From Epiperipatus broadwayi (taxonomy: Eukaryota > Onychophora > Udeonychophora > Euonychophora > Peripatidae), in the NCBI GenBank assembly GCA_028023455.1, contig JAQFVV010000448.1, positions 1-64,000 on the forward strand: a DNA stretch of 64,000 nt. Direction: 5' to 3'. Shown here one piece after another: positions 11,271 to 22,849 of this stretch. Position 1 is the stretch's first letter, and each line of letters opens with the position of its first letter. Made by a program: the position numbers and the translations under genes. Below the pieces are notes generated by a model that had not been told where the DNA came from, ran no database searches, and saw only the letters and a program-made list of their open reading frames with translations.

Positions 11271-13620
11271 TATTGTAATACTTCTATTTAATGATAGATA
11301 TATTCCTAATGATAGATCATGATATAAATTGTTTAAAAAAGGTGGAGCATTAATTATATTAAAGAGAAATATTTGTTTTGAAAGGTTGAGTTATTTTAAG
11401 TGAAATAATAAATTATGTGGATTGAAATTTTAGAAAAAAATAATATTAAGTTTCTTGTAGGAAAAATTCAATTTATCAATTTCATAAGCATTTAAGTAGT
11501 GTATTGGCATTCTATTAGTTGGTGATTCTATTTGTTCTTTGAGTTTAAATATTTCTTTCAATTCAAGTGGTAAGTTTTTAAGATTAAATGGTTTTATGAA
11601 TTATATGAATACGACACAAGTGTCAATTGTTCAAAAAAATTATTGAGAATATTTCACTTGTGAAATCTTATATGTCACAGTCCCTCTTGAGTTCTATATT
11701 TTTGTTGCTTTGAATGTAAAACTTTTTCTTATATCAACAGTTAGAGATTTTTAAAAACGGAATTACCTTAATATGCATTTAGAATTAACTAATACTTCTT
11801 GGAATGAAATATATAATTGTTTAAATCCAGATACAGCACCCTATAAAATTTGATAAAATAATTAATATGATGATATTTAAATTTGTTCTTTTGAAAATAA
11901 ATCAAATGAATAATTTTCTTGCATGGTTTTGTAATGAACAATAATAACAATTAAAAAGAATACCAAACTCCATACAGTAGTACTTCCAAGTGCAAGCTTT
12001 CAAAATCAACGAATGCAGAAATGAAATGGTGATCATGAAATATTTTTATGGTTTTAAAACAATTAAACTTAAAATAAATATCAGTTGTTTAAATAACAAA
12101 TTTTTTTAATATATTATAATGTTTTTTTATATCTCACATCTATTGCCAATGTCAAATAAAGAATGGATTTACTAAGGATGGAAGCAATATGCATAAGGAT
12201 CCCAATTATTTTTTGAAAATTTATAATAAAAAAAAATCAAGTTATGAATCTTTCTTCAAAGATAATGATGTGGTAACCAAGGTTTTGCTAATATCTAATT
12301 GCTTTACATTCCCCCCCCCCCTTATTGTAGCAATATTTTATTTTGTAATCATTCAAATAATTTATCTGGCTATACTGCTATTTCTGATCCTCTGTCTTGT
12401 GTAAAATTTAGTGTTCAGCAAGTGTTACTAGCTTTTTAAACTAAAAAATAAATCTTCAATTAGTTTTGATGGCATACTTTCATTTATTTATGAAGATTAT
12501 ATGAATATTGTAGTTCCCATATGTCTTTTCATTTTCAATATTTCTAATCAAAAGTCATTTTTTGCTAATAGGTAGAAAATTATTATAGTTCCTATATAAA
12601 ATAATATTTATAGGTTTGAAAATTATAGAATAGTTTTGTTGTTATCAATGAATCTGTTTATATTTCCCTGAAGAAATTTATTCTAAAATTTCATGATGGA
12701 TTTATGAGAAACAGATTTATTACTATAAAGATAATACATTCTACTGATATTATGTCTGTCACATGCCATTGCTAATCAGAATCAAGTTGTTACAATTTTT
12801 TTTATAAGTCTATGGCATTTGATAAGATTTCTTACTTTACATGTATTAATAAGTTAGATTATCTGGAATTAACTAAATCATTATGAGAATAGTTTATATC
12901 TCTTTTGCACAAAAAAATCACATTTTGTTAAATATTTGGCTTGTGAATCAGTTTATTTTAATGATTCTGCTGTTCCTCGGAGATCAGTTTTGGGGAATTT
13001 CTGGTCAATATATATATTTGACACATTATATTTGTTTGTTGCATTCATACTTTGCTGATATTAAAATTTATAAATACATTAAAATATCTAATTATTGTAA
13101 TTATCTATAAAATTATAACAATAGATTTGAATTTTGATGCATAACTTATTAATATAAATGAGGATAAAATATAAATATCACATGATCACCATCTCTTATG
13201 CTAGCACATAACTGGGCACAGGGTGGCACTACTGTATGGAGAGTTTTGCCTGTTTAAAATGTAAATACTTTTTCAAGAAAAACAAATCCCATACTATATA
13301 ATTATATATTAAAAGAAAATAATATTTTGAGAATAAATGAATATAAAAATTTAAATATTGTTTTAGATTATAAACTGCTATTGTCAAGTTGTGCACAATA
13401 TTTATATTTTAAAGTATTTAAAGTTGTGGATTTATTTTTAGAGAAGTAAGATTTTTAATACAGAAATTTATGAACATCTTTTTATGTTTTTAGAATTCTT
13501 AATTCTAAAATATGGCAGAATTATTTGAAATTCTGACAATGAATTTCTCAATAAAACTAGAGCTTTGAATACTCTTTGAGAAATATCTAATTATTTTTAC
13601 TATTATGATATTCATGTGAT
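11270..13620 (+). pseudogene. Decayed LINE (CR1/Jockey-like) with endonuclease and RT traces
   Basis: Fragments in all three plus-strand frames follow the order of a LINE ORF2. At 11300-11400 there is an endonuclease-like IPNDRS followed by KKGGALIILKRN. At 12195-12300 there is a linker of the type DPNYFLKIYNKKKSS. At 12800-12830 comes YKSMAFDKIS, matching the AFDK motif of RT block 3. At 12961-13000 there is VPRRSVLG, from the conserved VPQGSVLGP. At 13046-13085 there is YFADIKIYK, from the YADD box with one Asp lost. At 13330-13380 a thumb-like NIVLDYKLLL follows. Many stops and frameshifts separate these, so it is an old dead copy. A short piece of a hammerhead-type element lies inside it at 13177-13256. 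Confidence 0.65.
13177..13256 (-). mobile_element. Internally deleted copy of the ACUAGU-hammerhead element
   Basis: Tail phrase tcacatgatcaccatctctt followed by atgctagcacataac is joined directly to the outer arm gcacagggtggcactactgt and tggagagttttgcc. In the fuller copy at 36190-36540 these two parts are the two ends, so the middle including the ribozyme is missing. The copy lies within the LINE relic. Confidence 0.75.
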
Positions 13621-14028
13621 AGTTATTTTTTCTTCTAGTATATATATATTTCCAGATCATCAGATTAAAATGTTACGTAAAATATGTTTATAAATGACAT
13701 TTTATTTAAATTTTCCGGCTTTCTCCAACAAAAACATGTGGGCATAAATATCCAGATTTGTGTCTTTTAACTGTAGCACAAATTTTTTTTTTTTAAAAAA
13801 AAGAAGATAGAAAATGATTTTAAATCATTACAAATTCACCAAACAGAGTTTTTTTAACTTGCCTCAAATTATAGAAGATTTTATAGGTTTTATGCTGTTT
13901 GCTTTTATAAGTTACAGCTTTATATCAGAACCAATATTTTGAATAATAGTTGTTATTACAACCCAAATCTGTAAGATAATAATACTTTAGTATATACGGC
14001 AAATAAAGTATATTTATTCTTACACTAT
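13621..14028. other. ENPP intron, AT-rich
   Basis: No feature recognised. Confidence 0.5.
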
Positions 14029-14290
14029 ATATGTAAACTTAAGAGCATGCTAACGCTCTAAACAAGCTTTTTTTTTATTTATGATAAATGCTACTACAAG
14101 AGAAGGCATTCAAATCATCTTTATCTTAGATTGTCCCCATCCCCAGACCGGTTTCAACCTATGGGTCTCTTCAGTGAGGAGTTGGGACATTTATCATAAA
14201 TAAAAAAAAAGCTTGTTTAGAGTGTTAGCATGCTCTTAAGTTTACATATTGGTAATTGCAAGCTATATATAAGTCATGTGACATCTGACT
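14029..14290 (-). mobile_element. Retrozyme-like element with inverted arms and intact-looking hammerhead
   Basis: Arms of about 60 bp, at roughly 14029-14090 and 14187-14248, are nearly perfect reverse complements (aagagcatgctaacgctcta and tagagtgttagcatgctctt). The 96-bp centre contains a hammerhead on the minus strand at 14140-14180. To the right follows the family tail, ttgcaagctatatataagt then catgtgacatctgac, also seen at 7741-7796 (reversed) and near 40866-40915. The element has no reading frame and must depend on proteins in trans, most simply those of a PLE. Confidence 0.7.
14140..14180 (-). ncRNA. Hammerhead ribozyme, type I, stem III ACCGGU
   Basis: Read on the minus strand, the order is stem I strand UCCUCA, core CUGAAGA, stem II GACC-CAUA-GGUU, GAA, self-complementary ACCGGU, cleavage-site C, then stem I strand UGGGGA. 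Stem I forms 6 bp (one G-U) and stem II 4 bp (outer pair G-U). All invariant core positions are present (CUGANGA, GAAA, and H17 after U). Stem III is palindromic, so a stable fold needs two copies pairing, as known for minimal type-I hammerheads of animal retroelements. I infer that cleavage falls after the C. No activity has been tested. Confidence 0.82.
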
Positions 14291-14341
14291 TTTTATTATT
14301 ACTATATATGTAAATGAAATTAGCCATAGATTTATTTGTCA

Positions 14342-14897
14342 GGTAAACAAGTAGCAACTTTCTCTATGGAATATTTCCATCTAGTGCAAACCATAGTAAT
14401 CAATGGATCCAAGAAAGTCAGTGCATCAATATTTTCAGATTAGTTTCCATCTAATGGCTTTCATCAATAAGGAGCTTTGAATCTGAGAGCAATGCACCTA
14501 CTTTTTGGATATAATGCAGCCCTTCAACAGCCACCCTTTATCTTTTTAGTCAACTATAAATCTATGAGACCAAACTGAAAGTATAGTAATGTTTTCAATG
14601 CAAGCTAATTCTCCTGTATCGTCATACATATCTTAATCCAGTTCTGTATTTATATAGTTCCTTTCATCTTTGGATAAAATTGGTATCACATGTCCACTAT
14701 TTCTTATATTTACACAATCTGTTAATACAGCAGCAACTTCCCCATATAACATTGCCATCTAGTGCATTACACTAATCTTCTAGCAACCACTGATTATTAT
14801 GATTTGCACTAAAGGGCAATATTGTATGAAGAAACTTGCAACTGTGTTAACAGATTGTGTAAGCATAAGTAATGATGATCACATGATGTTATAGTGG
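14342..14897 (-). mobile_element. Diverged copy of the ACUAGU-hammerhead element, with internal inverted repeat
   Basis: It aligns in order with the full copy at 42585-43128: a left arm ending in taatcaatggatcc, a decayed ribozyme region at 14434-14473, then gagctttgaatctgagagca, atgcagcccttcaacagcca, and a final tail with gatgatcacatgatgttata. Near its right end, arms cacaatctgttaatacagca and tgtgttaacagattgtgt form another hairpin. Strong divergence suggests an older insertion. Confidence 0.65.
14434..14473 (-). ncRNA. Decayed hammerhead ribozyme, ACUAGU family
   Basis: This corresponds position by position to the ribozyme at 32418-32459. On the minus strand the core reads UUGAUGA (the invariant first C is U) and stem III reads ACUAAU instead of ACUAGU, so the palindrome is broken. 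GAAA is kept. It is expected to be inactive. Confidence 0.6.
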
Positions 14898-16092
14898 GTT
14901 AAAATAGATTACTTTAAAAAGAATAGTGCAATAGAATCAATTAATTTTTTGAATTAGTTGTGCCTTTAAATTTGTGTGCTTTAATTTCATCATTTAAGCT
15001 TTTAAGAATATTAACTACCAATCAGTCATACAATATTGTATTTTGGGCCACCACCTATGATGAGATGTCACATGATCAGTTTGCCTGCTTTTGATGAGAT
15101 ATACTTGTTAATTTTTTTTAGAATATAACTTCATTACTGATGATAAGTTGTACACAAAAGAGACAAAATAAAATAAATATGCATAATATATTTGGAGATC
15201 CCAAAAAACAAAATGTTTGTCTTCATTATGTTTAATATATGCATTAACAGCTAAAATTTATTTTATATTTGCTTTTCTAAAGTCATTTTTATAAGTATGA
15301 GCAATCAAAGGAGATCAGATGGTAATACTAATTAGAACTCTGTACAGGTTATAGCTATTTGCTTTTAGTAATTAAGAGCATTAAACTATGCATATTTATT
15401 ATCATACATTATTCTAGGTATTGACTTGAAAGTCTAACACTCTAAACATTTGAACTCAGCCAAACTTTAGGGCAGTAATTAAATATTTTACAGGTCTCAG
15501 TTAATCTGGCAAAAAAGGTGAAATATAATGTAGATGGTTTTAAAGTAGAAAGATAAAGGAAAGTTTACTGCAATTAAGGTAAACATAACATTTAAACTAG
15601 AAAAGATATGTAATACTTTAATTGCTAAAGAGTTAAACATTCCTGCAGTTAGCAGATAACTTATGTCACTAAAATATAATTTCTAATCCAGCATCATAGT
15701 TGTGTAGTTCATCAAACAAATGATTTTGGATTCAAAATTTTAGGATATTAAAACTTCCATTGTACATAATACAAATAAAAAAGGAAAATAAATAGACATA
15801 TATATAATCCTATGTCCTGGCTAATAAGAGTCAATAACTGAAAATCTGGTTGTAATACCATACAGTATCCAAGTAGATAACTTTAAAAAGAATAATAGAG
15901 AATTAATTATTGCTATTAAATCAACACATAGAAATGTTTATCAATTATTAAAAATGTAAAAATATTTTGGTTAAACATTAGAAAAAGATAGCTTGAATTT
16001 GGATTAAAAAAAGGTAAAAATAATTATTAATAATAATGTTTTAAAATCTACAACAATCAAAAAGCCTGTTAAAATAAAATGTTAATAATTAC
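14898..16092. other. ENPP intron, no feature recognised
   Basis: Intron sequence continuing to the donor of exon 16093-16203. No coding or clear repeat signal was found by eye. Confidence 0.5.
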
Positions 16093-16203
16093 TACGAAAT
16101 GGTTCAATTCTTCCTGCTGCTCCTTGATAAACATAGTAATCTTTTTTGTTAATGCCAAAAGTTTCCATATTTTCAGTTCTGTTGCAAGAAATTTCTTCCA
16201 TAC
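16093..16203 (-). CDS. ENPP: ENPP1-3-like phosphodiesterase, internal exon (after DHGM)
   Basis: This 111-bp exon completes the Gly of the metal-binding DHG triplet and continues with MEEISCNR, then INKKDYYVYQGAAGRIEPF. In ENPP1-3 the same place reads DHGME..SC followed by a variable stretch and a VIYGPAARLRP-like strand, which supports the ENPP1-3 assignment over ENPP4-7. The acceptor is TGTTTAG, the donor GTAATT. Two leading bases and one trailing base keep the frame with both neighbouring exons. The intron to the preceding exon is only 69 bp, in sharp contrast to the multi-kilobase introns elsewhere in this gene. Confidence 0.95.
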
Positions 16204-16272
16204 CTAAACAGAAAAATGTAAATAAGTTTGTTTGTTTGTTCATTTTTATAAGAAAGTCAATCTATGTATTAC

Positions 16273-16381
16273 CATGATCTGCTATTATAATAATGTTTAC
16301 ACAATGAAGTAAACCAATATCGTAGATTCCTTGCATCAATTCATCAACTGTATCATCAACATTGATTAAAGTTTCTTTCAT
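16273..16381 (-). CDS. ENPP: ENPP1-3-like phosphodiesterase, internal exon ending in the DHG metal site
   Basis: This 109-bp exon encodes MKETLINVDDTVDELMQGI, then a short loop, then LLHCVNIIIIADHG split over the junction. This is the helix and strand of the alkaline-phosphatase-like fold that end in Asp-His, two zinc ligands in the ENPP family. The ENPP1 counterpart is VDGMVGMLMDGL...LNLILISDHGM. The acceptor follows a T-rich tract (TTTTAG) and the donor is GTAATA. It joins in phase 0 to the exon at 25235-25373. The ATG at its start is an internal Met, not an initiation codon. Confidence 0.96.
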
Positions 16382-16389
16382 CTAAAAAA

Positions 16390-16912
16390 AAAGAATGTTT
16401 AATATATTATAAAGTAACCAACAATATCTATCAGAACATCTGCTTATTAGACTAATCCAATTTTTACTTATATATATAATAGTTAACTATTCTCATTAAA
16501 ATAACATTTACATCTTCATCAATCACTTTACAATGCAATCAAATCAAATAAATTTATTCCTTTATATTTGCTTTAATTTCAACTGATCAGTGGTCTTAAT
16601 CAGAGCTACAATATTCATGTGTATATGACATCACAATTAGTACATATCTATACATACATTTCCTTTTTAAAGAAAAAATAAATAAAATAGACAAAATCAT
16701 GTGATGTTTATTAGAAAAAAAATATTCATCAGTCTTTGAAAAAATCCAATTACCAGATTGTCTATTTTATATTTTGGCTTTGATTGACGATATATGTTTT
16801 GATTGCATTAAGCAGCCATCTTGGTATTTTTTTTCAAATCTTTCTGTAATAATTTTTTTTAATAAATAATAGCAAAATATATCAATAAAGAAAAAAAAAT
16901 TGTTACTCTATA
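16390..16912. other. ENPP intron, AT-rich
   Basis: Start of the 8.85-kb intron between exons 25235-25373 and 16273-16381. Nothing recognised. Confidence 0.5.
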
Positions 16913-17165
16913 ATTACATTACTACTAAGACTATGACTATTATTATTACTACGACTAACAATATAACTGACAAATGACTAGAACTATCATTACATCAATT
17001 ATTACTATTATGCTATCACTATTAGACATATTATTATAACTGCTATTTATGCTATTACTAATGGTATGGCCACTAAGACTATGACTGCAACTATTACTAG
17101 TATTATGACTATTATGTCTATAACTTTGAATACTGATACTATTATTACTTTTAAAGTATACTTTA
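16913..17165. repeat. Degenerate trinucleotide repeat (ACT/ATT type)
   Basis: Repeated actatt, actacg and tattact phrases over 250 bp give a diverged ACT/ATT microsatellite. The minus-strand reading frame across it (rich in Ser, Asn and Val/Ile) is an artefact of the repeat. Confidence 0.7.
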
Positions 17166-17775
17166 TTGAATATTACGTTGATTACAGTGGCACTTTCCAA
17201 ACTATGTTCTATGGGACACTAGTATTCCATAGAAGTTAACAAGTGTTTCATGACATTAAAAGAATTTGAAATTCAAAGACCCCAAAACATCCAAGTCATT
17301 AAAAATGCTATTGAATATTTATTGTTATTTGTTTTGTGTTGTTGTTTATTATTTTCAAGAGTTCTGTTTTGTTTAAGTAAAATTTTGGAATAAATATTTT
17401 CTTTTTTTAACTCTTGTACTTATTTACATTATTTGTTATTAAAACTGAAAAATTCAAACCTATTTTTCTATTACAACAACCGAAGTGTTCCATTAAAATT
17501 TTAGGATTTGTAAAATGTTCCATGATAGAATGAGTTTGGGAAACACTGCATTACGGTCATTGATTTTTATATTAGTTTTCTATTATACATATGATTTAAA
17601 GAAGTAATATGAAAATACAGCAATGACTTACATTTAAATAGTTTTAGCATGTGAAAATGCAATTGGTATAGGTGTATAACATGTACTTATTTTATGGCTA
17701 ACCTTACTGTATTAAATTTAAGTTGTAAACCATTATCTAACATATAAATAAACATATATAAACAGTCTTTCAATC

Positions 17776-17819
17776 GCAGAAGTACTTTTGGTTAATTTCT
17801 TAAACCGGCTTCAATTGCC
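17776..17819 (-). ncRNA. Decayed hammerhead ribozyme, AGUACU family
   Basis: On the minus strand the order is GGCAA, a core-like TTGAAG, stem II GGTTTAA with TTAACC, then AAA, self-complementary AGTACT, then TTCTGC. The core lacks bases compared with CUGANGA, so it is dead. The position just downstream of a PLE GIY-YIG remnant on the same strand is where a pseudo-LTR would lie. Confidence 0.45.
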
Positions 17820-17884
17820 ATTAAATTCAAAAAACAAAGTGGAAGCAAACAGCAATAATTCAAATCCCTGAATCATGTATTTTA

Positions 17885-18195
17885 ATGTTAACAGCTTGTC
17901 TACTTATTAAATGCATTTTATTCCTATTTATAAAAATTACCTCCTTAATTTTTCTTTTATTATGGGTTTTCTCTTCATGAAGAATTTTTACACTTTTAAT
18001 ATTAAATTTAAATTTATATTTACATGTTTTTTCATGATCAAAAAAATGGAAGCAGTCATTAAATCACCACAATACTTACTTTTTACACACTTATATAATA
18101 ATTCATACTCCTTCAATCTCTTTTCAATACTGCACCTCTATTCACCTATATATGATAACATACACTCACAAAAAATTTAATATACAATATTACTT
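17885..18195 (-). pseudogene. Penelope-like element, GIY-YIG endonuclease remnant
   Basis: Read on the minus strand in two frames, the region begins with NIVY, a stop, then IFCECMLSYIGE, which is the GIY-YIG signature (VYxIxCxC...YIGE). It continues with FFDHEKTCKYKFKFN, then HNKRKIKEVIFINRN and the element's C-terminus ending HDSGI before a stop. The KRKIKE segment holds the catalytic-helix Glu. One frameshift and one stop break it. It matches the remnant at 6839-7069 well and the intact PLE at 50.65 kb more loosely, so it is a different PLE lineage in this genome. A decayed hammerhead follows at 17776-17819. Confidence 0.65.
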
Positions 18196-18776
18196 TTCTG
18201 CTTGAAAGATATGATATCCTTAGAATTATTCACTAATTTATTAACATTGTTTGGAACATAGAATGAAACATTAAATATGTTCTCATATATATCCTTAAAA
18301 AAATTCACTTGTGGATTTGAAATAAATGGAATAGATATTTATTGTTTACTATCAATCTTCATTTCCTTTAAACCATCATAACTTTTTGTAATTGACATAA
18401 AGTATTGTTTATTTGTTCCATTTTCTAACCAACATCAAGCACTTTCTTGGCAAATATCTCAATATTTTTCAGTTTATCACTTTGGTAACGACATAACTTT
18501 TTATTATGAAACAAAAAAGATCTAAAACTTGCCATCTTATGCATAATTGGTACTTTTGATTTATAATTTATATATCCCCTTTTTTTGTAAAGGGTTTATT
18601 ATTAATTTATAATTTAATATACTGTTATCTCTTATAATAATTAAATCCAAATATTTAATACTTTTGTCCTGTTCCTTTTCAATAGTCCATATGAGAATGG
18701 TATTTTAAATATGTTCTCTTCTAAAGATATTAAAATTTACAAAAGGTATATGGATGATGTTTTTGTTTGATAATTT

Positions 18777-18820
18777 GGCAGTTGAGGCAGGTTTAAGAAA
18801 TTAACAAAAGTATTTCGGCA
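18777..18820 (+). ncRNA. Decayed hammerhead ribozyme, AGUACU family, with pseudo-LTR-like 3' part
   Basis: This has GGCAG, a shortened core TTGAGG, stem II remnant GGTTTAA/TTAAC, then AAA, AGTATT (palindrome broken) and TCGGCAG. The pairing GCAG with CUGC typical of stem I is still recognisable in the family. A plus-strand RYMDDV-like RT motif just upstream (about 18735-18765) may be a PLE scrap. The sequence to 18965 is shared with 7345-7440. Confidence 0.4.
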
Positions 18821-18847
18821 GATTGAAAGACTGTTTATAATAATCTG

Positions 18848-18883
18848 CTACTGCTACTGCTACTATTGTTATTGTTGTTGTTG

Positions 18884-18917
<34 letters not shown>

Positions 18918-18927
18918 GATGATGATT
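18848..18927. repeat. Trinucleotide microsatellite (CTG/CTA, GTT, ATT)
   Basis: A run of ctgcta, then attgtt/gtt, then about ten att units, followed by gatgatgat. It lies inside the repeat shared with 7345-7440, where the same place is a shorter GTT/ATT tract. Confidence 0.85.
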
Positions 18928-19079
18928 ACAATTTTGTTCTAATTAACAGACATTTTATTTATATTAAATAAACATATATATATATAACTAAATATGCCAG
19001 TAAAAAAATTTCTAAAATAATTCATTAACATTAAATCAATTTTAGATGTTAATAACAGTTACAACATTGTGGAAAGTGA

Positions 19080-22000
19080 GATCAAACTCCAAGTTTTTGC
19101 ATAAATATCAGGGGATATTGGAGCCTGATCTCTAACTTTGGTTTTTTCCAATTTATTGTAAAATAAAAAGTAAGTTTGCAAGATGTCAAATTAATACAGA
19201 AATGGAATCTAAGAAACCAGAATAAAAAAAAAGAAAGATGCTGATTCTGTTGTTGGAAAAAAGATCTCCTATTTATATTATTGATTAAAATAGTGAGAGA
19301 GGAAATTGGGGATTTGATGGTTGTTGCTCTAAGATTGTGATAAGTGCTTAATGTTAGCATGTACTATTTTTATAGCAAGGAAGGCATTTGTAGGTAAAGC
19401 CTCAAGATTAATTTTAATGAGGAAATCCAGATATTTTGGTTCCAAATACCAATGTGCTAACTTTTTAATTATTTGTCTATTAGTAAAAATAAGGATTGAT
19501 TGCGGAGTATCAGACTGTTCTGCTTTGGTGTGCAATTTCATAAGCTTACCAGGATTTGATTTTATTATCAAAGAGGGGAAGCACAGAGATTCTATAATAT
19601 GCTACAGAACTGAGTAAATTAGAGGTGAATTTATCCTTGATGGTCTATTAGATGATGTGATTTGGATAAAAATTTGAAAATCAAGGTATGTAGTCATAAG
19701 TCTGCTGTTTTCATTTATTGTCATTTGGAAGTGAAAAACAAAAATACAATAAAGTGAGAGGCCATTAGATGTAACATTTTTCTGCCTGGATCTGATACTG
19801 ATTGCTTCCCCAGATTAACTTTGTACATAGAGAATTGATTTTTTTTTTAATGAAGAAAGCAATGTATGTAATAAATGGCATATAGTAAGTAGTTTTGGGA
19901 AATATGAGAATGTTAATAAGAGATATTTTAACATGGATAGAAAGGTATGTCTTTGATAATGAATTAGTGATAATTTCAATTGATAGTAGCAGATTGTTTT
20001 GTATTGCAATCCTTATTGGGTTGATAGCTAGATATATGGAAAATCCAAAGAATTTTGAAGGTGATGCAGATATTCCAAGAAGATGATTTGTCTATCTTGA
20101 AAGTCAAGGAACAATCTTTAGTGTAATCTTAAAGAATGGAGATCAGTTGAAGTATATGTTTTTTTGAAGGCAGGAAAATGACAAAATCATCCATATAGCA
20201 TAAATGATTGATGTTCTATTTTATAGATTTAATACAAACTCCTGGTAATTTTTTCCCAATTTCTAGAAGTAAGGGTTTAATATAGGCAATGAAGAAAAGT
20301 GGTGAACCCTGAGAGAGTTGTGAGGATAAAAATTGGGTGATCTTTTGGAGGATAATAAAAATTTTCCTGTTTATGAGCAAATTGGCAATAATGTATAACA
20401 ATGGGATAGGAATATTATGAACTTTTAAAACATGTATTTTATCTATTGGAACTGAATAAAAAGCTAAAGAGATATCTAGCTAAATTGCAACAATCCCAGA
20501 CTTCTAGAAAATCTGTTTATGATGAGTCTGAAAAGCATGACTGCCACAGTAGAAGGCCCTTTTTTGCAAGTTGATGTTGTGATATTGATTTAAGAATAGC
20601 CTGAATTTTATCATGAGTGATTCTATTGTTTTGATAAGTATTGGTGTCATTGTAATGGGATGTAAGTTGCCAAGAGAGCAAGAGCCAATGCTTTTTTAAA
20701 TAAAAAGTACTACAGACAATAGAGACAAGGTAGAATTGATCAATCTTATAAACTTGGGTAAACTGTTAAGTAGATTCTAGATTTGAAATTTTATGGGTGC
20801 CAGGGTATATACTATCAGGTGTGAAGTTTAATTTTAAGAATATTTCTTTTAATATCAAGTGATAACCATCACTCTGACCAAAGATATAAGAATCAAGAGT
20901 AGGCTTTTATTGGCTTATAATTTATTTTTAGAAGTGAAAAAAAAAAGTGTGGCAACATGTTTTCTCCTGTAATTAATTGAGTATCTTTTATACTACAAAA
21001 AGGTGTAACTTTTTTGTTCTCTAGTGTAGGGTCCACTGAATGAAGCCCTTGGATCAGTTGTAAGGTTGTGCTAAGAAGACTTGGATTTTTTAATATATAG
21101 ATACCATATTAATGATTCACAAGTGTTTTTATGACATTGCTAAAAAAAAAAAAAAAAAACAGAAGAGGAAAAGGAAGATGTACCTCTGGGGATGTTTTTA
21201 ATTTTTCATGAAAAATTTAGTTTTTTGATTGCAGCAGTCAATGATTTATTTATTTTTGGATATAAAATTTTATAATGGAGGTAATGATATTTACAAATAA
21301 AAACCAAGCTTCTATTGGATCTAATGTAAGTATGTTTATTTTTTAAAAATAAATATATATTTCTGATATAACAACCTCTGGGGTGAAATATTTGGGCAGT
21401 AATCTGACTGTGTTACTTAAAATTAAAAAAGATTAGATTTGCATGTTAATGTTCAAGCTAACATGCTAGGTGATCTGAAAATGTAACAGAAATAAAAATG
21501 GGGTTAATAATGAAATATAGATCAGGAGAATAAAATAATAAGATCAATTAAGGAGTGTTTTTCAATATAAAAATTAATGGGAGTTTTTTTAAAAAAAGCC
21601 TTCAGTATCATTAATTTTTTGGGAATGAAATCAAAATAGGACATATTGAAATCATCTATTAAAATGATTGGGTGGGGGTTAGTAGATAATGTAAGAATTA
21701 ATTTGGTTTATTAAATGACATATTAATGATGGTTTTGTTGTAGAGGTAGAAGGTTACTACATTAATTGTGAATGTACGATAACATGCTCATATTTTCATT
21801 AAGGTATAAGATTTTAAAATACTGAGAGAGCTTTGTGATGTATTAGTACCACAACCTCTGCAGCTGCAGTTATAGATTGTGACAGTTTAAGAAAACCATA
21901 TTGCCCAGGTACTGTTGGGAATCAATCATGGTTGTGGAGATATGTTTGGTTTCTATAAATAATATGTTGCAAGGATGAAATTCATTTATCCAGTTATTAA

Positions 22001-22100
22001 TAGCAAATAAGCATTGTGGAGACTTGATATCTCTCACATTAATTTCAGCAATGTTATTTAGCATATAAGGTATTGTCTATATTAGTAATAGTTGTAAAAT
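19080..22100 (-). pseudogene. Decayed LINE ORF2: AP-endonuclease and reverse transcriptase
   Basis: Minus-strand fragments run in LINE order. An AP-endonuclease start at 21870-22064 reads NIAEINVRDIKS, followed by HPCNILFIETKH (conserved ILFIQETH box). At about 21630-21680 there is PIILIDDFN, the GDFN box. RT follows at 20400-20480 with a DISLAFYSVPIDKI segment (AFDSVP motif), then SQGSPLFFIAYIKPLL at about 20280-20330 (SQGSPLSP) and CYMDDFVIF at about 20170-20200 (YADD box). A C-terminal ALPTNAF segment lies at about 19400. Several stops and frameshifts interrupt it. It is about 3 kb, close to full length for an ORF2, and sits in the ENPP intron on the same strand as the gene. Confidence 0.75.
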
Positions 22101-22849
22101 AAAATTGATTAAGGAATAGATTTCTGTGAATTTTTTTTAAGTATAATGGCAATATAATTGTAATTTAATCTAAATTGGGAAAAGATAACAGATAATAATA
22201 AACTTGAGAAAAAATGCTGTGACTTACTTGCATTTGAATTGATGAGTTTTGAGTTGGTCTTCCTTGCTTGGGTTTTTGACATATCAGTAAAGTCTTTTAT
22301 AGACGTAATCTGAACATAGTCTTATCATTTCAAATGAAAGCAAGGTTTCATGATGTCAAGGTTTCATTTTGTAAACTGGATTCATTTAAGTCAGGGAATA
22401 CACCCTTTCCCTGTAATGGTTTGTTATTGAGATGGTACTTTTTTTTGATCTTATGGCATGCTTATGAGAATCTATTTCTGCTAAAAAGAGTTGTTGCTCC
22501 TGTGTCAAATGAGCTGTATTGCCCTGAGAAAGTCTAGTCCAATGTTTGTGTTCTCATTGGTAAAATTAGTTTTTTCTACAGATATGTCATTATCTTTAAT
22601 TTTGTGTTATTGGCAATGCAGTTTCAATTTCTATAATATCTTTGAGTGGTTTTTTTTTTATAGTTTCATCTTATTATTCACTTTTTGCAGTTTTCCTTCC
22701 TTGTTTTCATTTTTTTTTTGTTTTAATAATCTGATATTTCATCATCATCAGACAAAGAGTTATCAGAATTGTGAAAGTTTTTACTTATTGAGTTATCACT
22801 ATCATATTTAGTCATGGCATCATGAGAAATTAATCTGGAAATGACATCA

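Noticed and set aside
16955-17200. 81-codon minus-strand frame rich in Ser and Asn
   Set aside because: It is created by the ACT/ATT trinucleotide repeat. The composition is entirely explained by the repeat.
18735-18770. Plus-strand YMDDVF motif suggesting a separate RT
   Set aside because: Only about a dozen residues, with nothing RT-like around them. Kept as a remark beside the relic at 18777, not as a gene.
22491-22811. 106-codon plus-strand frame with hydrophobic Phe/Leu stretches
   Set aside because: It lies antisense to the LINE ORF1 acidic region. Its hydrophobicity is the complement of a Lys/Asn/Asp-rich stretch.
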